Assembly: GCA_013398175.1 (NCBI GenBank)
Contig: VZRZ01000595.1
Span: forward strand, 232,454-296,453
Origin: Climacteris rufus
Taxonomy: Eukaryota > Chordata > Aves > Passeriformes > Climacteridae
DNA length: 64,000 bases
Direction of reading: 5' to 3'
The stretch's first letter is position 1, and each line of letters starts with the position of its first letter. Below the pieces are notes generated by a model. It had not been told where the DNA came from, did not search any database, and saw only the letters and a list, made by a program, of their open reading frames with translations. The position numbers were made by a program, and so were the translations under genes. Shown piece by piece: positions 63,001 to 64,000 of the stretch.

Positions 63001-63307
63001 TGCTTTTACTCATGACCAAGTATAGCATCAAGTTTTAAAAGCCTGCTGATGTATTACATTTTAAGGTAGCTGTTTGCAGAGTAAATCTGTTAATTATTAT
63101 AGCCTGGTAGCGTACATAGAATCTCACCTTTTTTAATACATTGTTTGTAAATGACGTACAATAGCTTCACTGTGAAATGGTTGAACCTTGCTAATAAGTA
63201 TCACAAAACAACCATACAAGAAGTATCATTTGCTACAATTAATGCGATATTGTTGTTTTCTTTTTTTTTTTGTCTTTCTTTCTTTCTCACCCCAGTATGA
63301 AAGCAAG
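5946..63307 (+). CDS. LAMA2: Laminin subunit alpha-2 (partial, 21 exons, both ends outside window)
   Basis: Laminin alpha-2 is the long chain of laminin-211/221. It is a secreted basement-membrane protein that joins a beta and a gamma chain through a coiled coil and binds cell-surface receptors (integrins, dystroglycan) through its C-terminal LG domains; loss in humans causes congenital muscular dystrophy. Joining the exons listed here gives 2734 nt of open frame, about 911 residues. Order: coiled coil from w1 to w13 (571 residues, opening with a CDDEC cysteine pair and carrying many NxS/T sequons), LG1 in w14-w17, and LG2 from w18 to w21, incomplete. All junctions agree in phase and all introns are GT-AG except one GC-AG. 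The identity rests on near-continuous similarity to mammalian alpha-2 as remembered; alpha-1 is the nearest alternative, but the coiled-coil wording fits alpha-2. N-terminal and EGF exons and LG3-LG5 lie outside. No promoter or poly-A site belongs to this window. Confidence 0.96.
6089..6617 (+). other. LAMA2: LAMA2 intron 1 (529 nt)
   Basis: Short AT-rich intron with a gtatgt donor and an acceptor ending ccaatag. I see no repeat or RNA gene in it. Confidence 0.9.
6618..6716 (+). CDS. LAMA2: LAMA2 exon w2: coiled coil
   Basis: The exon is 99 nt, 33 codons, phase 0 at both ends. It opens HLLSPQRAPERFLQLA and closes TEMDELLTR, matching the alpha-2 rod segment that directly follows ENMTQELK. It is bounded by a tag acceptor at 6617 and a gtatgt donor. 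The spacing of hydrophobic residues fits an amphipathic helix. Confidence 0.95.
7467..7545. repeat. Alternating purine/pyrimidine (TG/CA, GCATGC) low-complexity stretch
   Basis: A degenerate TG-rich microsatellite with repeated GCATGT/TGCATG blocks (tgtgtttgcatgtgt ... catgcatgtgcatgcac). Such alternating tracts can adopt Z-form DNA and also contain several TGCATG hexamers. It lies 0.75 kb downstream of exon w2. It is most simply an old decayed (TG)n. Confidence 0.6.
10190..10221. repeat. Perfect 16-bp tandem duplication
   Basis: The unit attactttcagtgtaa occurs twice head to tail (10190-10205 and 10206-10221). A related looser duplication (atattttcatatta/atattttcatattc) lies just upstream at about 10148-10189. 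This is typical of a recent slippage or small-duplication event in intronic DNA. Confidence 0.8.
11392..11503 (+). CDS. LAMA2: LAMA2 exon w3: coiled coil
   Basis: The exon is 112 nt, starting in phase 0 and ending in phase 1. It encodes ATKVTADGEQTRQDAERTND and ends QAAE, close to mammalian alpha-2 TKVTADGEQTGQDAERTN. The acceptor is caacag at 11391 and the donor gtattg is weak but keeps the frame into w4. The ORF that runs on past 11503 is intron read-through. Confidence 0.95.
11504..14390 (+). other. LAMA2: LAMA2 intron 3 (2.9 kb)
   Basis: AT-rich intron. The one notable element is a strong pseudo-acceptor followed by a GGA repeat at 14105-14142, listed separately. The rest shows nothing recognisable. 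Confidence 0.85.
14121..14142 (+). repeat. (GGA)7 microsatellite behind an acceptor-like tract
   Basis: Seven GGA units directly follow a pyrimidine tract ending ttttttctttcag (ending 14120), which looks like a 3' splice site. Purine GGA repeats resemble splicing-enhancer sequence. Use of this acceptor from w3 would add GGA-coded glycines and reach a TAA within about 15 codons. Confidence 0.7.
14391..14553 (+). CDS. LAMA2: LAMA2 exon w4: coiled coil
   Basis: The exon is 163 nt, beginning with two bases of an Ala codon and ending in phase 2 (AA of Lys). It encodes AANEDAIKLNETLRTQDETL and ends ERIAQDEL. Mammalian alpha-2 has AIKLNETLGTRDE here. It has the NETL sequon and long charged heptads. 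The acceptor is cctgcag and the donor gtgagt. Confidence 0.95.
14554..18915 (+). other. LAMA2: LAMA2 intron 4 (4.4 kb)
   Basis: AT-rich intron with a poly-T run at about 14817-14831 and an A-rich stretch with C interruptions at about 18629-18650. No mobile element is recognised. The scattered open frames (for example 17505-17717) have no support. Confidence 0.85.
18916..19126 (+). CDS. LAMA2: LAMA2 exon w5: coiled coil
   Basis: At 211 nt this is the longest exon in the window. Its first G completes the Lys codon split from w4 and it ends in phase 0 at MLE before gtaagt. It contains LLDKVKKLFGEPSEKNED, KVDDARDLLREA and AVNQKNMTMLE, all strongly alpha-2-like (mammalian KVKKLFGES..., AVNQKNMTALE). 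It has an NMT sequon. Confidence 0.96.
19127..20603 (+). other. LAMA2: LAMA2 intron 5 (1.5 kb)
   Basis: AT-rich intron with a gtaagt donor and an acceptor ending cctatag. I see nothing else in it. Confidence 0.85.
20604..20720 (+). CDS. LAMA2: LAMA2 exon w6: coiled coil
   Basis: The exon is 117 nt, 39 codons, phase 0 at both ends. It encodes KRKQAVEDGRQDVEKTLQEG and ends ANDISIAVE, matching the alpha-2 segment KKKEAVESGKRQIENTLKEG. It is bounded by a tag acceptor at 20603 and a gtgagt donor. No long ATG-started frame covers it, so it is easily missed. Confidence 0.94.
20721..21861 (+). other. LAMA2: LAMA2 intron 6 (1.1 kb)
   Basis: AT-rich intron. Overlapping open frames on both strands at 20950-21391 look like chance frames without family resemblance. 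The acceptor has a good pyrimidine tract (tttttcttttgtcattttcag). Confidence 0.85.
21862..22025 (+). CDS. LAMA2: LAMA2 exon w7: coiled coil
   Basis: The exon is 164 nt, starting in phase 0 and ending in phase 2 (GG of Gly). It contains IQPMSDQLKDKIDDLSQEI and LNESSAVLDG, corresponding to mammalian LPPMSEELNDKIDDLSQEI and LNDSSAVLDG. It has an NES sequon. The donor is gtaagg. A minus-strand open frame over the same bases is a shadow. Confidence 0.96.
22026..25445 (+). other. LAMA2: LAMA2 intron 7 (3.4 kb)
   Basis: AT-rich intron with a short direct repeat (ggtaggagact twice, about 22374-22400) and poly-T at about 22912-22925. No recognisable mobile element. Confidence 0.85.
25446..25584 (+). 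CDS. LAMA2: LAMA2 exon w8: coiled coil
   Basis: The exon is 139 nt. Its first A completes the Gly codon from w7 and it ends in phase 0 at NEAMQA before gtaaga. It encodes ILTEAKSLSFNATRAFNAYT, then NIKDYTDEAERVAKEAK; mammalian alpha-2 reads ILDEAKNISFNATAAFKAYS and NIKDYIDEAEKVAKEAK. It has an NAT sequon. Open frames in other registers at this spot are shadows. Confidence 0.96.
26389..26877 (+). mobile_element. Probable solo LTR of an avian endogenous retrovirus
   Basis: A block unlike the surrounding intron with LTR landmarks in order. It has G-rich runs (26622-26639), a TATA box TATAAA at 26715-26720, then a GC-richer stretch, and a poly-A signal AATAAA at 26814-26819. The proposed ends are TG...CA (TGACAC at the left, TTTGCA at the right), flanked by a 5-bp direct repeat GGCAA (26384-26388 and 26878-26882) that would be the target-site duplication. 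No gag, pol or env sequence adjoins it, so it would be a solo LTR left by recombination. The exact ends are inference; a second AATAAA at 26904-26909 leaves open a longer right edge. It lies in the same orientation as LAMA2. Confidence 0.55.
28979..29033. repeat. T-rich low-complexity tract
   Basis: About 55 nt of nearly pure T with a few C, G and A interruptions, ending in tttacag. Read on the minus strand it is an A tail-like tract, but no retrocopy body is recognisable next to it. Its 3' end mimics a splice acceptor. Confidence 0.7.
31081..31183 (+). CDS. LAMA2: LAMA2 exon w9: coiled coil
   Basis: The exon is 103 nt, starting in phase 0 and ending in phase 1. It encodes TSGPQGSLKDGAKSSLQKSF and ends ESDVT. 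Mammalian alpha-2 has GPRGLLKEDAKGCLQKSF here; the mammalian Cys is Ser in this sequence. The acceptor is tgtacag at 31080 and the donor gtatgt. A chance ATG frame overlaps it and reads on into the intron. Confidence 0.94.
31184..39160 (+). other. LAMA2: LAMA2 intron 9 (8.0 kb, longest complete intron here)
   Basis: AT-rich intron. It contains a 25-bp imperfect tandem duplication (33636-33685) and a short repeat of tatgttccacta (about 36086-36117). I found no exon, LINE or LTR. Small open frames such as 31447-31707 and 37447-37737 resemble nothing known to me. Confidence 0.8.
33636..33685. repeat. 25-bp imperfect tandem duplication
   Basis: Two head-to-tail units starting cataatgttt and containing ataaggtcat occupy 33636-33660 and 33661-33685, differing at a few positions. 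No function is evident. Confidence 0.75.
39161..39277 (+). CDS. LAMA2: LAMA2 exon w10: coiled coil
   Basis: The exon is 117 nt. It begins with two bases completing a Glu codon and ends in phase 1 after IPN. It encodes KGDNLGSMQNRLKDADEKNS, then LLRALNETLGKLSAIPN, against mammalian LLRTLNDTLGKLSAIPN. It has a NET sequon, and a second one (NDT) is split across the w10/w11 junction. The acceptor is ctttctatag and the donor gtaagt. Confidence 0.96.
39907..39962. repeat. (TAGA)n microsatellite plus alternating TG/TA stretch
   Basis: About five TAGA/GATA units (39907-39928) run straight into an alternating purine/pyrimidine stretch (tgtgtacgtgcatgtatata ...) to 39962. Tetranucleotide GATA repeats are usually length-polymorphic. 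The tract abuts the possible 3' end of the minus-strand retroelement. Confidence 0.85.
39963..40860 (-). mobile_element. Candidate retroelement-derived block (LTR-like 3' end), minus strand
   Basis: Composition changes sharply from AT-rich intron to a GC-richer, low-repeat block. On the minus strand its right-hand end shows an AATAAA poly-A signal (complement at 39968-39973) shortly before a simple repeat, as expected at the end of an LTR or a retroposed transcript. A 9-bp perfect hairpin stem (40368-40376 with 40382-40390) lies inside. I cannot identify a family, a primer-binding site or any retroviral protein, and open frames here (40481-40800) match nothing I recognise. Boundaries are approximate. 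Confidence 0.3.
42194..42376 (+). CDS. LAMA2: LAMA2 exon w11: coiled coil
   Basis: The exon is 183 nt. It starts with two bases of the Asp codon split from w10 and ends in phase 1 with the A after KN. It contains VQGAKDKARQANDTANDVLA, then LRKNYSKLTDDVAKTNAVMK and DPIKN; mammalian alpha-2 reads AVKDKARQANDTAKDVLA and KTNAVVKDPSKN. The acceptor is ctatag and the donor gtaaga. The long frame 42061-42579 is this exon with intron on both sides. Confidence 0.97.
42548..42597 (+). mobile_element. CR1 LINE 3'-terminal fragment
   Basis: The sequence gaccagaggtcccttcaaat followed by cctaacatttctgtgattctgtg is the familiar 3' tail of chicken-repeat-1 LINEs (gaggtcccttccaac ... attctgtgattctgtg). Only the tail is present, as expected from 5'-truncated insertion. 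The left edge is uncertain. Confidence 0.75.
42873..42899. repeat. A-run and (GAAA)n microsatellite
   Basis: A run of A followed by about four GAAA units. Simple repeat with no other signal. Confidence 0.8.
44077..44082 (+). CDS. LAMA2: LAMA2 exon w12: candidate 6-nt microexon (Lys-Ile)
   Basis: AAATCT is bracketed by an excellent acceptor (pyrimidine tract of about 45 nt ending ccttgcctgcag) and a good donor (gtacgtatg). Inserted between w11 (phase 1, A) and w13 (TT...), it reads AAA ATC TTT: KN-K-I-F-ADAD. Mammalian alpha-2 has KN-K-I-I-ADAD at this position, whereas direct w11-w13 joining gives KN-I-ADAD, two residues short. I also recall that the human gene has a 6-bp exon in this region. 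Six-nt exons cannot be proven from sequence alone, but the site, phase and encoded residues all agree. Confidence 0.75.
44083..45139 (+). other. LAMA2: LAMA2 intron 12 (1.1 kb)
   Basis: AT-rich intron. A second acceptor-like sequence (tttttcttacttgcag, ending 44107) lies only 25 nt after the microexon and might act as decoy or competitor. The true downstream acceptor (cttatgaag at 45139) is comparatively weak. Confidence 0.7.
45140..45294 (+). CDS. LAMA2: LAMA2 exon w13: end of coiled coil
   Basis: The exon is 155 nt, starting with TT and ending in phase 0 at ANS before gtaagt. It encodes ADADSSIKNLEKEADRLLDK, then KNISQIKELINQARKQANS, essentially the mammalian C-terminus of the rod (KNISEIKELINQARKQANS). 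It has an NIS sequon. This is the last helical segment before LG1. The frame is open whether or not the 6-nt exon w12 is included. Confidence 0.97.
45295..46921 (+). other. LAMA2: LAMA2 intron 13 (1.6 kb)
   Basis: AT-rich intron separating the rod from LG1. No repeat recognised. The acceptor is a T run ending gaag at 46921. Confidence 0.85.
46922..47065 (+). CDS. LAMA2: LAMA2 exon w14: start of LG1
   Basis: The exon is 144 nt, 48 codons, phase 0 at both ends. It encodes IKVSVSSGGNCIRTYRPEIK, then VADNLLFYLGSAKF, the opening beta strands of the first laminin G domain and nearly identical to mammalian alpha-2. The Cys of GGNCIRTY lies at the rod/LG1 border. The donor is gtgagt. Confidence 0.97.
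47066..47965 (+). other. LAMA2: LAMA2 intron 14 (0.9 kb)
   Basis: AT-rich intron with a clean acceptor (catgcag). Nothing else seen. Confidence 0.88.
47966..48099 (+). CDS. LAMA2: LAMA2 exon w15: LG1
   Basis: The exon is 134 nt, starting in phase 0 and ending in phase 2 (AG of Arg). It contains FLAIEMRKGKVSFLWDVG, then GRVEYPDLTIDDGFWYRIEA, the conserved LG-domain core. The exon must end at 48099 to read R-T-G-K-N-G into w16, so the donor is GC (gcaagt) rather than GT. A nearby GT at 48104 would put w16 out of frame. Confidence 0.95.
48100..48105 (+). other. LAMA2: Non-canonical GC splice donor
   Basis: Intron 15 begins gcaagt after exon bases TCTAG, the exact consensus of the minor but functional GC-AG intron class (AG|GCAAGT). 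The frame of the next exon requires this position. A GT four bases downstream (CAA|gtatat) would give a frameshift and a stop codon in w16. Confidence 0.9.
50838..51780 (-). mobile_element. CR1 LINE, minus strand, 5'-truncated, ORF2 C-terminus and 3' UTR
   Basis: On the minus strand the block reads as the end of CR1 ORF2, followed by the CR1 3' UTR and its tail (complement of attatagaat at about 50850). A decayed open frame at 51683-51114 includes NKGKCRILHLG, SSAAERHLQVLINGKLNVSQ and SYEEQL-like and RLEKTRLRGELI motifs typical of CR1/RVT elements. The reverse-transcriptase catalytic region is missing, so it is 5'-truncated and dead, the usual fate of these insertions. The left and right limits are good to a few tens of bases. 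Confidence 0.88.
52290..52860 (+). mobile_element. CR1 LINE, plus strand, 5'-truncated with internal deletion
   Basis: In the plus direction the block reads reverse-transcriptase sequence: VYLDFSKAFDTISHSILVEK (52574-52633), then AAHGLGG, and further on TSGVPQGSVL near 52748-52775. Just after SVL the sequence jumps to the CR1 3' end (ttgatgattttagaggtctt, then tcttttccaacc and ttctgtgatactg), so roughly the C-terminal third of ORF2 and most of the 3' UTR are missing. In-frame stops and frame changes make it a pseudogene. Its orientation is opposite to the CR1 about 0.5 kb upstream. Confidence 0.9.
54324..54483 (+). CDS. LAMA2: LAMA2 exon w16: LG1
   Basis: The exon is 160 nt. Its first G completes the Arg codon from w15 and it ends in phase 0 at ERIK before gtgata. 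It encodes TGKNGSISVRALDGPKASIV, then PPGYTILDVDVNAVLFVGGL; mammalian alpha-2 has TGRNGTISVRALDGPKASIV. It has an NGS sequon. Confidence 0.97.
54484..56728 (+). other. LAMA2: LAMA2 intron 16 (2.2 kb)
   Basis: AT-rich intron. A pyrimidine-rich zone at about 54880-55080 makes long open frames in two registers (54764-55181) that are low-complexity Phe/Leu/Ser and not a gene. No repeat family recognised. Confidence 0.85.
56729..56853 (+). CDS. LAMA2: LAMA2 exon w17: end of LG1
   Basis: The exon is 125 nt, starting in phase 0 and ending in phase 2 (AG). It encodes KSDAVRVTTFTGCMGETFLD, then KPIGLWNFRDIEGDCKGCAV. The cysteines in FTGC and GDCKGC are those that close the LG1 fold and lead into LG2. 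The acceptor is tgttgcag and the donor gtaggt. Confidence 0.97.
56854..57421 (+). other. LAMA2: LAMA2 intron 17 (568 nt)
   Basis: Short intron, somewhat richer in GC in its second half. The chance frames on both strands have no support. The acceptor is cctcttttcag. Confidence 0.88.
57422..57584 (+). CDS. LAMA2: LAMA2 exon w18: start of LG2
   Basis: The exon is 163 nt. Its first C completes a Ser codon and it ends in phase 0 at TDDL before gtaagg. It encodes PQVADGEGTVQFDGDSYAMV, then SRPIRWNPNISTVMFKFRTF, with an NIS sequon, and is close to mammalian alpha-2 (SRPIRWYPNISTVMFKFRTF). These are the first strands of the second LG domain. Its GC content is higher than the flanks. Confidence 0.97.
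57585..59506 (+). other. LAMA2: LAMA2 intron 18 (1.9 kb)
   Basis: AT-rich intron with nothing recognisable. The acceptor is ctattaacag at 59506. Confidence 0.87.
59507..59651 (+). CDS. LAMA2: LAMA2 exon w19: LG2
   Basis: The exon is 145 nt, starting in phase 0 and ending in phase 1. It encodes KDFMGVELSGGRIKVSYDLG, then NQNHNDGKWKSFTLSRIQKQ. The second block matches mammalian alpha-2 residue for residue as I remember it. The donor is gtaagt. Confidence 0.97.
59652..61450 (+). other. LAMA2: LAMA2 intron 19 (1.8 kb)
   Basis: AT-rich intron with a slightly C-rich patch at about 60371-60480. No element identified. The acceptor is tatcttttag. Confidence 0.87.
61451..61589 (+). CDS. LAMA2: LAMA2 exon w20: LG2
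   Basis: The exon is 139 nt. It starts with CC of an Ala codon and ends in phase 2 (AG). It encodes NISVVDIDTNEEETIATTST, then KIYFGGLPTLRNL. The sequon NIS and the strand IYFGGLPTLRNL are diagnostic LG2 features. The donor is gtaatg. Its AG end becomes Ser with the next microexon, or possibly Arg if that is skipped. Confidence 0.97.
61590..63295 (+). other. LAMA2: LAMA2 intron 20 (1.7 kb)
   Basis: AT-rich intron. It ends in a 40-nt pyrimidine tract (63257-63293, mostly T with TTTC repeats) and cccag, a very strong acceptor for the tiny exon that follows. Confidence 0.88.
63296..63307 (+). CDS. LAMA2: LAMA2 exon w21: 12-nt microexon in LG2
   Basis: TATGAAAGCAAG is flanked by a strong acceptor (polypyrimidine ... 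ctcaccccag) and a gtaaaa donor. After w20 (AG) it reads AGT ATG AAA GCA AG: Ser-Met-Lys-Ala-Arg, matching mammalian LRNLSMKARPEVN. As 12 nt it can be skipped without a frame change, and I recall human LAMA2 isoforms that differ by four residues, which fits this exon. Two TGCATG hexamers lie just downstream. The remaining LG2 exons are beyond the window. Confidence 0.9.
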
Positions 63308-63327
63308 GTAAAAATAATCAGATTATT

Positions 63328-63342
63328 TGCATGACCTGCATG
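63328..63342 (+). promoter_or_regulatory. LAMA2: Paired TGCATG (RBFOX-type) intronic splicing elements
   Basis: TGCATG occurs at 63328-63333 and again at 63337-63342, 21 and 30 nt after the microexon's last base. RBFOX proteins bind (U)GCAUG and, when the site is downstream of an exon, usually promote inclusion, especially in muscle, heart and neurons. This would suit tissue-regulated inclusion in a muscle laminin. Function is inferred. Confidence 0.55.
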
Positions 63343-63354
63343 TGTCTAGTAAGT

Positions 63355-63680
63355 GCAGCTTTACAGCAGCGCAGCCACAGCAGTGTGTGGGCACTGTTTA
63401 GAGCAGCTGCTACGCTAAGGCTCTTAGTTCCGCGAGCTGCTCCTGCCACGGCCAGCAAAGCTGCTCCCAAGGGCTCACCCCCGCCATGGTCCACACTGTG
63501 CACACCCCTACACGAGCAACTTCTGTTTTGCTCTCGCAGCTGCTCACTTCAGCCGTGTTTTTCTTGTGACACTGGAATGCCTCGGAGGCAAAGCTGCAGC
63601 TGGCTGTGTTGCCGACTTTGGCTCCAGCCTCCGGGTTGTAAGGGCGGGGTAGTCCTACGTGAGGTGAGGAGCTTGGAGGC
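63355..63680. other. GC-rich island inside intron 21
   Basis: About 325 nt with clearly higher GC and several CpGs (cgcag, ccgcgag, cctcggag, gggcggggt) in otherwise AT-rich intron. It yields overlapping open frames on both strands (63331-63690 plus, 63410-63817 minus) by composition; neither translation resembles a known protein. It could be a decayed mobile element or a regulatory/CpG element. I cannot tell which. Confidence 0.4.
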
Positions 63681-64000
63681 ACTGAAATAGTTACTGAGAA
63701 GAGCATGAAAGCAAAGTGGAGATTTCTGTGAAATTTGCCACTTCTCAATTTAAGAACAGGAGGATGAAGGGCAGAGAGGGGAGGCCACCTATTTCTGACT
63801 GCGTTTTCAGTTTGCAACTATTTGTGTCCATTGTTGATGCTTTGATATGCTCAGATATGAACTGAACTTCACTGTGTGTTGCAGCTTAATTCCTGGCTTG
63901 AATTGGAAAAATACATCACCCCTATCCCCCTGCCCTCATCCTGAGAAAGATTATTTCCCCTCAAGCTCCAGAATTTGTTGCTTGTTTTCCCTTAAAACTG

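Larger units (their letters stand above)
63308..64000 (+). other. LAMA2: LAMA2 intron 21 (truncated by window end)
   Basis: It starts gtaaaa, contains two RBFOX-type hexamers, then a GC-rich island (about 63355-63680) of unknown nature, then ordinary intron sequence to the window edge. Confidence 0.8.

Noticed and set aside
63331..63817. Opposed 119- and 135-codon frames at the window end
   Set aside because: Both follow from GC-rich composition; no recognisable domain, and they lie in a LAMA2 intron.

Overview
This window is vertebrate, most likely avian, genomic DNA. It lies inside one very large split gene on the + strand: LAMA2, laminin subunit alpha-2 (the merosin heavy chain). I assembled 21 coding exons between 5946 and 63307. 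Every exon junction keeps the reading frame, and the joined protein matches the laminin alpha-2 sequence I know from mammals, with signatures such as KMLHGFENMTQELK, NLLFYLGSAKF, VSFLWDVGSGVGRVEYPDL and FGGLPTLRNLS. The gene runs off both ends, so neither a start codon nor a stop codon is present. The bird assignment rests on CR1-type LINEs (three pieces), the absence of any mammalian repeat I recognise, AT-rich introns, and introns that are short compared with the several-hundred-kb mammalian LAMA2 locus.

Layout. 1-5945 is intron with no exon that I can support. Exons w1-w13 (5946-45294) encode the whole alpha-helical coiled-coil rod (laminin domains II+I), 571 residues when all exons are joined. 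It begins with the CDDEC cysteine pair that in laminins links the alpha, beta and gamma chains. Exons w14-w17 (46922-56853) encode LG1, and w18-w21 (57422-63307) encode most of LG2. Intron 8 (25.6-31.1 kb) holds a likely solo retroviral LTR. Intron 10 (39.3-42.2 kb) holds a GC-richer block that looks like a minus-strand retroelement. Intron 15 (48.1-54.3 kb) holds two oppositely oriented, decayed CR1 LINEs. The last intron holds a GC-rich island of unknown nature.

The most interesting content is in the splicing architecture. A 12-nt microexon (63296-63307) inserts the four-residue SMKA/MKAR segment in LG2 and is followed within 35 nt by two TGCATG (RBFOX-type) hexamers. A candidate 6-nt microexon (44077-44082) restores a Lys-Ile pair at the position where mammalian alpha-2 has it. 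A non-canonical GC-AG intron is forced by the frame at 48099/48100. I found no separate protein-coding gene, tRNA, rRNA or CRISPR array. The open frames outside the exons are intronic noise or LINE remnants.
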